Assembly (NCBI RefSeq): GCF_900236475.1
Contig: NZ_LT963352.1
Location: 992,001-1,056,000 of the forward strand
Reading direction: 5' to 3'
Length of the DNA stretch: 64,000 nucleotides
DNA from: Streptomyces chartreusis NRRL 3882
Lineage (GTDB): Bacteria; Actinomycetota; Actinomycetes; Streptomycetales; Streptomycetaceae
Part shown: positions 54,931-62,974 of the stretch, piece after piece
Numbering within the stretch: position 1 is the first letter of the stretch
Layout: every line of letters starts with the position of its first letter
Notes under the pieces: model-generated
What the model was told of the DNA's origin: nothing
The model's database searches: none
The model's input: the letters and a program-made list of their open reading frames with translations, nothing else
Program-made: the position numbers and the translations under genes

Positions 54931-55159
54931 AGCGAGCAAGCGGAGCAGCCGCCCACCGCCGAACGGGGCCGCCTCCCCTCGGAAAACCAGCCGTACGCGG
55001 AACTGGCGCCCTGGACCGTCCTCGGCCCGGCTCGGCCGCAAAGCGACCCCGCTGATGGTCAGCCGTTCTCCGGTCATCCGTGCGGTGAGGTCATGGATCA
55101 GGCGAGGGCATGGCGGGCGACGAAGGCCCGATAAGCCCATCGGTCACCCGGTTCGCAAT

Positions 55160-55275
55160 CGTTTCGAGCAGGCTTGTCTCAAGGGTGCGACGAGTTGCCC
55201 TCGCTCCAGGTCGTCGCAGGCGACGGCATACGGGGCGATCGCGATTCCGACGCCGACTGCTCAGCGGGGGAAGCC
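55160..55275 (-). pseudogene. Possible LysR-family effector-domain remnant
   Basis: The minus strand reads VGVGIAIAPYAVACDDLERGQLVAP, the C-terminal substrate-domain signature of GcvA/LysR regulators (GxGIAxLPxxLVxxDLxxGxLVxP), then a stop. The N-terminus is missing. Confidence 0.35.
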
Positions 55276-55450
55276 GCGCTTATGACACAAGGCCCCGCCA
55301 CGACCCACCGTCTCCTGGAAGAACGGACCCGCCCGCGCAGCCTCCCACTACAAGATCACGTAGATACTGCGGGCTCGATCCTTGACTTCCCGGCACTGGT
55401 CTACAGCGTCACGGTGGATAGCGGGCTTGGACCACGCAGGCAGCATGGCC

Positions 55451-56137
55451 TCACATGTGCCGGGACGTGCGCTCCCCCGGTTCTCCCGTCTGGGCTCCCA
55501 GCCCCATGGGGAAGTGGGCAGCCAGTTCCCGGCGGAACGCGTCGGTGTCGCCTTCCAGGGCGACCGCGGCCAGCCGCTCGTGCTCGACGACCAGTTGCTG
55601 CGGGTTGTCGCTGTACGTGCGGTGATCGACGCTGAGGTGGAGGCGCAGCTTGGTCTCCCAGCCGTTCCAGAGGCTCTGCAGGACGCCGTGCCCCGAGAGA
55701 TCATAGAAGAGCCCGTGGAAACGGAGGTGCGCGTCGATGCTGGCCGGGATGTCGTCCTTCTCCATTGCACGGCGGAGATCCTCGACGGTTTGCAGCAACT
55801 GAGGCCGCTCGGGACCGCGCAGTGCTTCGGCCGAGAGTTCGGCGGCGTACGGCTCGACACGTAGCCGGACCGAGTCGATCTCGGCGACCTCACGGGCGCT
55901 CACTTCTACGACGAAGGCCCCGCGGTAGGGGATCTTGACGACGAGCCCTTCCTCCTCCAGCTTGGTCAGCGCCTCGCGCAGCGGGGACCGGCTGATCCCG
56001 AGATCCGCGGCGATGTGCGCCTCACGCAGCTGGCCACCAGGAGGTACGGTCCCGTCGAGGATGGCGGCACGCAGTGTGCGGTAGACGCCGTCCGGCGTCG
56101 TCATCCGCTGCTCCTGCCACTCGAACTTGTGATCCAC
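55451..56137 (-). CDS. GntR-family regulator (FCD domain), probable master regulator of the island
   Basis: A 228-residue FadR-subfamily regulator. Winged helix at about 10-80: LRAAILDGTVPPGGQLREAHIAADLGISRSPLREALTKL; FCD domain with EIDSVRLRVEPYAAEL, HLRFHGLFYDLSGH and EHERLAAVALEGD. I use GTG 56137 (AAAGGAGG eight bases before); ATG 56104, after CAGGAG, is possible. The longest frame translates its own operator and is rejected. GTCGAC sites lie just upstream, suggesting autoregulation, and recur at the island promoters at 33.3, 42.4, 43.25 and 56.75 kb. Confidence 0.87.
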   Translation of the reverse strand: MDHKFEWQEQRMTTPDGVYRTLRAAILDGTVPPGGQLREAHIAADLGISRSPLREALTKLEEEGLVVKIPYRGAFVVEVSAREVAEIDSVRLRVEPYAAELSAEALRGPERPQLLQTVEDLRRAMEKDDIPASIDAHLRFHGLFYDLSGHGVLQSLWNGWETKLRLHLSVDHRTYSDNPQQLVVEHERLAAVALEGDTDAFRRELAAHFPMGLGAQTGEPGERTSRHM

Positions 56138-56154
56138 TCCGGAGGCCTCCTTTG

Positions 56155-56216
56155 GTCGTTGTCGACCATTCTTTTGTCGACTATACCTGCACTGATCTTG
56201 CATCGACAATCAACTT
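56155..56216. promoter_or_regulatory. GntR autoregulatory operator cluster
   Basis: TCGTTGTCGACCATT, TTTTGTCGACTAT and CATCGACAATCAA in 60 bp, i.e. two GTCGAC cores 15 bp apart and a half-site, 18-80 bp before the regulator start. This is the most AT-rich stretch nearby. Confidence 0.65.
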
Positions 56217-56239
56217 GGCTTACTGAGCACGGAGCCCCC

Positions 56240-56747
56240 TCCCATGGGTGCTTTTGATCTGCAGCAGAGTGAAGCCGACCTGCCGGAGCCGCGCTTGGGG
56301 CGGTACCGGACGGGGCGACCCTGCCGGGAGCCGGACTGGTCGACCGGGTCGCAGTGGAAGCGGGGCCGGCAGAACTCGCGCCACGGCGCCGTGGACGATT
56401 CACAAACTCCGTTGCGCCACCGAAGGGCGGGAGCCGAAGACCAGCCCCGCGTCCCACACCGAACCCGAGCCGGCCGGGCCGGGGAACCACTCTGCAAGGC
56501 GGGTGGTGGCGCATTCCTGGTGAGCGCGCCATGGGCGATGCGAGTACGGATGCCCCCGCCGAACGCGTCTGCGCCGTACACACGCCCGGGTCTCCGCAAC
56601 CTCGTGACGGGCCACGGACCGGCGTTCACCTCCGCCTTGCAAGCCCATGTCCACGCCCTCCGCCGCGCCGGTGCGGCGCCTGCGACGAGGCCCCCGCCGA
56701 GGCGGAGCCGCCGATGACCAGAGGGGACCCGGCTGCCCAAACTCGTT
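56240..56747. other. Unassigned region between GntR gene and HAD gene
   Basis: Open frames exist on the plus strand but I recognise no family; the codon usage of 56240-56420 is poor. A decayed gene is likely but not identified. Confidence 0.3.
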
Positions 56748-56806
56748 GACAGTCGATACCCGTATAGTCGACAATCGACAGCGCTGGTCGACAATCGTCC
56801 ATAGCG
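56748..56806 (+). promoter_or_regulatory. Promoter/operator of the HAD-RidA-oxidoreductase operon
   Basis: TTGACAGTCGATA at 56748, TATAGTCGACAATCGACAG and TGGTCGACAATCG follow: two GTCGAC cores 20 bp apart plus half-sites, 35-90 bp before the HAD start. The -35-like TTGACAG matches the kinase and aminotransferase promoters; the -10 is less clear. Confidence 0.6.
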
Positions 56807-56841
56807 GCTCAAGCTGCTCCGCTGAAGCACCAGGAGGACTC

Positions 56842-57522
56842 ATGGGATTCAATGTCAAGCCCAAGTTCGTGACGTTCGACATGAACGGAACGCTGATCAA
56901 GTTCAGCATCAACGACGCGATGCGTGAGGTCCTGGGCGACCGGCTGCCGGCCGAGGTCGCCGACGAGTACCTGCGGATCTGCAAGGCGTACCGGATCGAC
57001 GAGTGCACGGGCGCGTACCAGCCGTTCCACCAGATCGTCGCGCGCTCCATGGAACGCGCCTCGCGCAAGGTCGGTCTCGAGTACCGCGAGGACGAGGCGC
57101 GGGCCGTGTACGAGCGCATCCCCACCTGGGGCCCGCACCCCGGTGTCACCGAGGCGCTGAACCGCCTGGCCGAGGCGGTCCCGCTGGTCATCATCACCAA
57201 CAGCGACACCGCGCACGCCGTGCGCCTCGCGGAGAACCTCAAGGCCCCGTTCGAGGTCGTCATCAGCGCCGAGGAGATGGGCGTCTACAAGCCGCGACTC
57301 CGCGCTTTCGAGTACATGTTCGACAAGCTCGGCGTGACGCCCGACGAGGTCGTGCACGTCTCCGCGAGCCCCATGTACGACCTGCGCTCCGCGGCCATCA
57401 TGGGCATCGAGAACAAGGTGTACGTCGACCGCGGCTGGGAGCACGACGAGCACTGGCTCGGCTACGAGCGGATCACCGACATCGCCGACCTCCCCGTCCT
57501 CTTCGGCCTGCCCCGCCCCTGA
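56842..57522 (+). CDS. HAD-superfamily hydrolase, haloacid-dehalogenase type II-like, with Asn at the +2 position
   Basis: A 226-residue HAD protein with AGGAGG-type site before ATG 56842. Motif I is TFDMNGTLI, so the nucleophile Asp is kept but the second acid of phosphatases (DxD) is Asn; dehalogenases have DxY. Motif II is IITNSDTAH, Lys motif III is GVYKPRLRAFEYM and motif IV region HVSASPMYDLRSA. Cap insertion between motifs I and II is present (CRIC-like helices). It could be a dehalogenase-like or C-P/C-N cleaving enzyme rather than a phosphatase. An N-terminal copy lies at 44719. First gene of the HAD-RidA-FAD run. Confidence 0.85.
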   Translation: MGFNVKPKFVTFDMNGTLIKFSINDAMREVLGDRLPAEVADEYLRICKAYRIDECTGAYQPFHQIVARSMERASRKVGLEYREDEARAVYERIPTWGPHPGVTEALNRLAEAVPLVIITNSDTAHAVRLAENLKAPFEVVISAEEMGVYKPRLRAFEYMFDKLGVTPDEVVHVSASPMYDLRSAAIMGIENKVYVDRGWEHDEHWLGYERITDIADLPVLFGLPRP

Positions 57523-57570
57523 CACCCGAGCGAGAACCAAAAAAATGATCAACAGCAAGGCGGTGGCGGC

Positions 57571-58056
57571 ATGAGTCAGCCCCTGCCTCAAACCGTCAAG
57601 GGTGACTCGGCTTCGGAAAGGCTCCACAACCTCGGACTGGAGCTACCCGAACTCGCCGGTAACGCGTACTACGTGCACCACCGGGCGGTGGGCTCCAGCA
57701 TCCACATCTCCGGCCAACTGCCTTACAAGGACGGCGAGCTGCTGGGGCAGGGTGTCGTCGGCCGGGACGTGGAGCTGGAGACCGCGAAGGAGCTCGCGCG
57801 CCATGCCGCGCTCAACTGCCTGGCCGCCGCTGTGCAGGCGGTGGGTGATCTGGACCGGGTCCGGATCGTGCAGATGCTCGTCTTCGTGGCCAGCACGCCG
57901 GACCTCGGTCTGCAGTCGCAGGTCGCCAACGCGGCCAGCGAACTGCTCATCGAGGTGCTGGGCGAGAACGGACGGCACGCCCGGACCGCGATCGGTGTCG
58001 CCGGACTGCCCCTCAACACCCCGGTGGAGATCCAGATGGTCTGCACTGCGGTGTAG
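57571..58056 (+). CDS. RidA-family enamine/imine deaminase
   Basis: A 161-residue member of the longer RidA branch (YjgF/YER057c): GSSIHISGQLPYKDGELLGQG, ELARHAALNCLAAAVQAVGDLDRV and a C-terminal NAASELLIEVLGENGRHARTAIGVAGLPLNTPVEI. The conserved Arg of HARTAIG-type segments binds the imino-acid carboxylate. It hydrolyses reactive 2-aminoacrylate-type or other imines, as formed by PLP lyases and FAD amino-acid oxidases, both encoded next to it. Begins 48 bp after the HAD gene. Confidence 0.9.
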   Translation: MSQPLPQTVKGDSASERLHNLGLELPELAGNAYYVHHRAVGSSIHISGQLPYKDGELLGQGVVGRDVELETAKELARHAALNCLAAAVQAVGDLDRVRIVQMLVFVASTPDLGLQSQVANAASELLIEVLGENGRHARTAIGVAGLPLNTPVEIQMVCTAV

Positions 58057-58069
58057 CGGCGAACCGATC

Positions 58070-58545
58070 ATGGGCAGTACAGCTGTGAACCGGCTGCAAC
58101 AGGCACTCGGCGCCCTCGTCGAGCGCATCGACACCCACGGGCGCCGATCGTGCCGGCCCACCTGATGCGGGACGAAATCAACCGTATACGGGGCGCCGCC
58201 GAGTCACAGCCGAGACGTCAGGGCCGCACGTCAAGACGCACAAAATGCGTTGAGATCGGTCGGCGCCAGGTCAAGGCGGAGACCAAAGGAATCACCGCGG
58301 GCAACCTGGGTGAGGCCGAGGTCTTCGCCGAGGCCGGATTCGACGGCATTTTCATCGCCTACCCCATCCGGCCCGCGGGGAACGAAAGGGCCGCGGAGCC
58401 GGTGGCTGGCCGAGACGACCCGTCTGCGGGTCGGCGTCGACAACGTCGCGGCCATCAGCGCCCTCGCCGATGCGATGGGGACGACGCCGGGCGGCTGGAG
58501 GTCCGGATCGAGGTACGGAGCCCGTCGTTCCGCCCGCCCCGTCGG
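58070..58545 (+). pseudogene. N-terminal half of a D-threonine-aldolase family enzyme
   Basis: VNRLQQALGALVERIDT matches the start of the intact copy (VNRLQRALDTLVERIDT) and, after a frame change, CVEIGRRQVKAETKGITAGNLGEAEVFAEAGFDGIFIAYPI continues. Around the Schiff-base lysine an extra base disrupts HVKTHK. A further shift and the zinc-ligand C-terminus is lost. Its position after RidA shows the ancestral gene order. Confidence 0.85.
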
Positions 58546-58609
58546 GGCGACCACACCGCCTTCCAGCACCGGCCCACACGGTTTCCAGACGCAGAAAGAA
58601 AGACTCGAT

Positions 58610-60013
58610 ATGAACGCCCTTGCGGCATCCCCTCGAAACGGAGAGCTCGGCTTCTGGGTGGCCCAACTGGCCGACAAGAGGCGCTCGTTCCCCCGCTTCA
58701 CCGGCCAGGACCGTGTCGACGTGGCCATTGTCGGCGGCGGCTACACCGGCCTGTGGGCTGCGTACTTCGCCAAGAAGCTCGAACCGTCCCTCTCGGTCGC
58801 TGTCTTCGAGGCCGAACAGGTCGGATACGGCGCATCAGGACGCAACGGCGGCTGGCTCTCGGCCATGCCCCCGGGAAACCGTGCCACCTTCGCCCGCGTC
58901 GGTGGTGGGCTGGAAGCGAGCCGGGCACTGCAGCAGGAGTTCGTCGCCGGCGTCGACGCTGTCCTGGACATCCTTGAGGCCGAGGGCATCGACGCCGATC
59001 AGCACAAGGGTGGCGCGCTCGTCGCCGCCCATACTCAGGCGGGACTGGGCCGGCTGGTCACCAGGCGTGATACCGACATGAAGTACGGGCTGACCGAGGA
59101 CGAGATCCGACTGCTCGACCGGGACGAGTTCCAGTCACAGATCAACATCTCCACCGTCCACGGCGGGCTCTTCTACAAGCACTGCGCGCGGCTCCACCCC
59201 GCGAAACTCGTCTACGGCCTCGCCGACACCCTGACCTCCATGGGGGTCAGCATCTACGAGGGCAGCCGCGTGGACAGTGTCGGGGGCAGGACCCTCACCC
59301 TGGCCCACGGGCGTGTCACCGCGGCGAAGACGTTCATCTGCACCGAAGGCTATTCTGGACCGCTGCTGGGCCGCCGGAGCGTGATCCCGGTCAATTCCTC
59401 GATGATCGTGACCAAGCCCCTGCCGGAGGAGGCGTGGCAGCAGATCGGCTGGGACGGGCCGCAGTGCCTCAACGACTCCGCGCACACGTTCATCTACTCC
59501 CAGCGGACGTCGGACGGCCGTATCGCCATGGGGGGCCGTGGTGTCCCCTACCGCTTCGGGTCCGGCACCGGGGGCGCCGGTGCGACCGCTCAGTCCACCA
59601 TCGACCTGATCTCGCACAAGCTCAGTTCCTTCTTCCCGGGGATCCCCTTCGAGGTGGATCACGCCTGGTCGGGCGTCCTGGGCGTCACGCGGGACTGGAA
59701 CGGCGGCGTGCACTGGGACCCGGCGTCCGGGGTCGGATCGTCCACCGGCTATGCAGGACACGGTGTCACCTCGGCCTATGTCGGCGGCAGGACTCTCGTG
59801 GAGCTCGCCTTCGAGAGAGAAACCGAACGGACCACTCTTCCCTGGGTCGGCTACCGGGCACGGAAGTGGGAACCGGAACCCATCCGCTGGCTGGGCGTTC
59901 ACGCCATGTACCGGCTCTTCGGTATCGCCGACCAGTGGGAAGAGCGCAGGGGTTCCAGCAAGACCTCACTCCTGGCCAGATTCGGTAGCCGCCTCGCAGG
60001 ACTTCACGAGTAG
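58610..60013 (+). CDS. FAD-dependent amine/amino-acid oxidoreductase (DadA/PuuB-like)
   Basis: A 467-residue DAO-family flavoprotein: WVAQLADKRRSFPRFTGQDRVDVAIVGGGYTGLWAAYFA gives the FAD GxGxxG loop at about residue 40; SGRNGGW, YKHCARLHPAKLVYGLA and DHAWSGVLGVTRDW, GYAGHGVTSAYVGGRTLVE follow. This pattern is shared by gamma-glutamylputrescine oxidase PuuB and D-amino-acid dehydrogenases. It should deaminate an amine or N-substituted amino acid to an imine, which RidA could hydrolyse. ATG 58610 with a weak GAAAGAAAG site. Confidence 0.88.
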   Translation: MNALAASPRNGELGFWVAQLADKRRSFPRFTGQDRVDVAIVGGGYTGLWAAYFAKKLEPSLSVAVFEAEQVGYGASGRNGGWLSAMPPGNRATFARVGGGLEASRALQQEFVAGVDAVLDILEAEGIDADQHKGGALVAAHTQAGLGRLVTRRDTDMKYGLTEDEIRLLDRDEFQSQINISTVHGGLFYKHCARLHPAKLVYGLADTLTSMGVSIYEGSRVDSVGGRTLTLAHGRVTAAKTFICTEGYSGPLLGRRSVIPVNSSMIVTKPLPEEAWQQIGWDGPQCLNDSAHTFIYSQRTSDGRIAMGGRGVPYRFGSGTGGAGATAQSTIDLISHKLSSFFPGIPFEVDHAWSGVLGVTRDWNGGVHWDPASGVGSSTGYAGHGVTSAYVGGRTLVELAFERETERTTLPWVGYRARKWEPEPIRWLGVHAMYRLFGIADQWEERRGSSKTSLLARFGSRLAGLHE

Positions 60014-60033
60014 ACGCAAAGGGAACTGCTGTC

Positions 60034-61179
60034 ATGGACGCAAAACTCGCAGTCATCGGCTTGGGCAGCATCGGAAGCATGGCCCTGTGGCAGGCCTCCC
60101 GGCTGTCCGACTCGGTAGTCGGTTTCGAGGCCGCCACCCCCGCCCACGGCCGCAGTGCGGTGGGCGGGGACACCCGCCTGTTCCGCATGATCTACCTCGG
60201 CAGGCCCGAGTACTACCCCATCATCGAACGCTCCCGCGGCCTGTGGGCCGAGCTCGAAGCGGAAACCGGGCAGGACATCCTCACCCGTACCGGGGGCCTG
60301 TCCATCGGCACGGCGAACGGCAACTACATCAACAGCCTCCTCGAGACCACGCGCGTCAACGGAGCCGAGCACAGCGTCCTGAGCCGGGAGGAGTTGGCGG
60401 AACGCTACCCCCAGCACAACCTCCGCCCCGACGACTGCGCCGTCTACGACCCCCGCGCCGGCGTTCTGCGCACCGACCGCGCCGTCAGCGCCGCCGTCGC
60501 GGCGGCCCAGGCCAACGGCGCAACCGTCCTTCAGAACACACCCGTGGACAGCATCACCGAAACCGAACACGGTGTGGTCGTCACCTCGGGCGCCAGAACC
60601 TGGACGTTCGAGAAGGTCATCATCGCCTCGGGCGGCTGGTCCCGAAGGCTCATGCCCGATCACCTGAAGGCCGTCACGGAAACCCATCGGATCGTCCTGA
60701 CCTGGTTCATCGCCCAGGACGGCACGCAGTTCTCGCCGGAGAACTTCCCCGCCTTCAGCCGGTGGTACGAGGATCGCTCCATGTACGGCGCACCCGCCGT
60801 CGACGGCGTGACGGTCAAGGCATCAGTGGACGGACCGCTGGCCGGGCGCGCAAGGGCAACTCCCGACCCGGACGCCGTGCCCAGGGAACTCACCCGGGAA
60901 GAAATCGAAAAGGTCACCGAAATCGTCACCGACTTCTTCCCCGGCCTGATCCCCACCATCGCGCGATCCGACGCCTTCCCCGACCTGTTCACCGAGGACA
61001 GGCACCCCCTCGTCGGCTGGCTGGACGAGCACAGCAGGATCTACTGTGCCACCGGATTCTCCGGAAAGGGCTTCAAAATGGCGACCGGCTACGGCCACAT
61101 CGCCGCACACGAGGCGCTCGGCAAGCAGACCATCGACGGCCTGGACTTCGTGCGCCCGGACCGGTTCAAGACCAGGTAA
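60034..61179 (+). CDS. FAD-dependent oxidoreductase of the SolA/monomeric sarcosine oxidase family
   Basis: A 381-residue protein: VIGLGSIGSMALWQASRL (FAD loop), GGDTRLFRMIYLGRPEYYPI, DCAVYDPRAGVLRTDRAV and GFSGKGFKMATGYGHIAAHEAL. The last two resemble N-methyltryptophan oxidase SolA and sarcosine oxidase. The residue region that holds the covalently flavinylated Cys in SolA (C-x-YT-x-x-PD) reads SDAFPDLFTEDRHPLVG here, with no Cys, so FAD is probably non-covalent. N-methyl or secondary amino acids are expected substrates. It starts 20 bp after the preceding oxidase. Confidence 0.86.
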   Translation: MDAKLAVIGLGSIGSMALWQASRLSDSVVGFEAATPAHGRSAVGGDTRLFRMIYLGRPEYYPIIERSRGLWAELEAETGQDILTRTGGLSIGTANGNYINSLLETTRVNGAEHSVLSREELAERYPQHNLRPDDCAVYDPRAGVLRTDRAVSAAVAAAQANGATVLQNTPVDSITETEHGVVVTSGARTWTFEKVIIASGGWSRRLMPDHLKAVTETHRIVLTWFIAQDGTQFSPENFPAFSRWYEDRSMYGAPAVDGVTVKASVDGPLAGRARATPDPDAVPRELTREEIEKVTEIVTDFFPGLIPTIARSDAFPDLFTEDRHPLVGWLDEHSRIYCATGFSGKGFKMATGYGHIAAHEALGKQTIDGLDFVRPDRFKTR

Positions 61180-61470
61180 CCGACCACTCCGGCCGCCTCG
61201 GCGCAGTGGCCTCGGTAGCGGCATCCGGCCGGCGGTCGTTGCGGGATCATCTCTTGATGTCCGCAACGATGCCGAGAACCAGTCGTATGCCGAACGCGCC
61301 CCCTGGGCGGTCCTCGCCCCGGCCGCCGTCCTGGGCCCTGCTCGCGGCGCTCGCGGTCACGGCGGCCGGTGGAATACGCATCACGCGGCTGAGGCGGCCC
61401 GCGTCGTCCCTCCGTGGAGCGGACCCGCCGAACCGTCCGGACGACCAAGCCTTCACGCGAGCGGACCCGG
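61180..61470. other. Unassigned debris at the right end of the island
   Basis: Frames give AENQSYAERAPWAVLA and SWALLAALAVTAAGG. The former resembles ENQPYAELAPWTVLG at about 54975, so the same decayed fragment seems to be present twice. No intact gene. Confidence 0.4.
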
Positions 61471-61568
61471 AAGCATCTGTCACCGCTGCTGCGGCTGCTG
61501 ATCCTGACCCAACTCACCTGTCGGCTTCTTCGCCGTCCTGCCGTTCCTCGCCGAGCACCTCGGACTTG
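61471..61568 (+). pseudogene. N-terminal fragment of an MFS transporter
   Basis: LSPLLRLLILTQLT and, one frame over, VGFFAVLPFLAEHLGL, which together resemble the first transmembrane helix of Streptomyces MFS exporters (RLLxLTQLxxNVGFFAVLPFLAEHLG). It ends at the join with the panD remnant. Confidence 0.5.
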
Positions 61569-61584
61569 AACATCGTACGAAGCA
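61540..61584 (-). pseudogene. panD N-terminal stub
   Basis: From ATG 61584 on the minus strand MLRTMFKSE, as in PanD (MLRTLFKSK), then unrelated codons to a stop near 61512. A second panD leader hairpin precedes it at 61609-61639. The break falls in the MFS fragment. Confidence 0.6.
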
Positions 61585-61608
61585 TGCGAAAACTCCGGTA
61601 CGTCTGCT

Positions 61609-61639
61609 CCCTGCCTGCTTTGTGCAGGTCAAGGGCGGG
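61609..61639 (-). promoter_or_regulatory. Second copy of the panD leader hairpin
   Basis: Minus strand: CCCGCC, CTTGA bulge, CCTGC, ACAAA loop, GCAGG, CAGGG. Same fold, same TTGA and loop bases as at 32189-32216, in otherwise different surroundings. Confidence 0.55.
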
Positions 61640-61734
61640 CTCCGCAGCGTGCAGCCATTCGCATGTCCGGTCAGCTGTCCGGGGGTGTTCCAGGCCTCAC
61701 ACCGACCCGTCGGCGTCGCCGGGGCCGGTCGCCG

Positions 61735-62592
61735 TCACGCCGGGGGGTTCATGCTCCACCTGATCACCCTGGTCAGGGCATGGCCGGTGAGCGGTATCGC
61801 GACATCCTCGAACACGGGGACGCGCGGAAGCCCCAGCAGCCCGCGGGCCCACCCCGGGAGGGACGTCACCGCGTTGGCGGCGAGTAGAGCGTAGGCGGGC
61901 CGGGCGGCAAGCGGCAGCGGTGGCTGGATCAGCAGGAAGCGCGCGGTCGCCCGGCACTCCGGCGTGGCACGGAGTTCCGGACGGTACGTGTCCAGGCGTG
62001 CTTCGAGCTCCGCCCGCGTCCGTGGCGGGTCCGGCACCCCGAGCGCCGTCGCCACCTTCGCCGTGTCCGCCACGTAGGCGTCGTAGTCGGTGGATGCCAA
62101 GGGCCGGGCCCCGAAGCGCTCATGGGCGCGCAGGAAGCTGTCCGTCTCGGTGACGTGCACCCACTCGAGCAGGTGGGGATCGGCGGCCCAGTAGGGCTCG
62201 CCCTGCGCTGTCACCCCCTTGACCCGCTCATGGATCGCGCGGACCCGTTCGACGGCACTGCGGGCGTCCTCGGCGGTTCCGAAGGTCGTCACGGCGAGGA
62301 ACGTACTCGTGCGCTGCAACCGCCCCCAGGGGTCGCCGCGGTATCCGGAATGAGCGGCCACGGCGGCCATGGCCAGCGGGTGCAGGGATTGCAGCAGCAG
62401 GGCGCGCAGTCCGCCGATGAACATCGAGGCGTCGCCGTGCACCACGCGGATGGGCCGTTCCGCGCCGAACCACCGCGTCCCCGGGGTGTTGTGGATGCGG
62501 GCCCGGTTGGCGGGACCGTCCGGCCCCGCGACGTGGCTGAAGAGCGCCTTGCCGAGCCTGTCCCGCACGCCGGAAACCGTCAGGACGTCCAT
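61735..62592 (-). CDS. Oxygenase MpaB-family protein (DUF2236)
   Basis: A 285-residue protein of the MpaB/DUF2236 group: SGVRDRLGKALFSHVAGPDG, ASMFIGGLRALLLQSLHPLAMAAVAAHSGYRGDPWGRLQRT and the His-containing PHLLEWVHVTETDSFLRAHERFG. The family has conserved His residues thought to hold haem or metal; latex-clearing Lcp proteins are relatives. The start is uncertain (ATG 62592, GTG 62598 or ATG 62649). It follows the island end and may belong with the prenyltransferase/PKS cluster, though on the other strand. Confidence 0.82.
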   Translation of the reverse strand: MDVLTVSGVRDRLGKALFSHVAGPDGPANRARIHNTPGTRWFGAERPIRVVHGDASMFIGGLRALLLQSLHPLAMAAVAAHSGYRGDPWGRLQRTSTFLAVTTFGTAEDARSAVERVRAIHERVKGVTAQGEPYWAADPHLLEWVHVTETDSFLRAHERFGARPLASTDYDAYVADTAKVATALGVPDPPRTRAELEARLDTYRPELRATPECRATARFLLIQPPLPLAARPAYALLAANAVTSLPGWARGLLGLPRVPVFEDVAIPLTGHALTRVIRWSMNPPA

Positions 62593-62974
62593 GTCCACGG
62601 TCCCATTCTGCGACGTCGTCGTCCGGGGCGGAACAGATGGCGGCGTCATGAGCAGCCCGCCCGCGCGGGACGGCGGCACGACGCAGCGCACCGCCGAGGG
62701 CTGCCGACGCTGCGGACGTTCCACCGGATGCCGGAGTGCCTCGTGTGAGCGGGCGGGCAACGTGGCAGCGATGCTGCATGCCCATCATGGTCACCCGTGC
62801 GACGGGAAGCATCGGCTCCGCTGCCGTACGACGCCCGCACCAACGCCTCGGGCACGTGCGCCTCCTGCGGGTCGACACCGTGTGGCTCGACATGGACTGC
62901 GGAGTCCCGACGACGGACACGAGCAGGGCGCCCATGGAGCCCGGCCGGCCCCACGGACTGGTCGAGGCGCGGCG
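62593..62974. other. 382 bp divergent region between MpaB and UbiA genes
   Basis: No supported gene; an open frame on the plus strand (62736-62984) has no recognised family. It should hold both promoters. Confidence 0.4.

Noticed and set aside
55451..56209. Longest start of the GntR regulator
   Set aside because: Its first 24 codons translate the GTCGAC operator and have no ribosome site.
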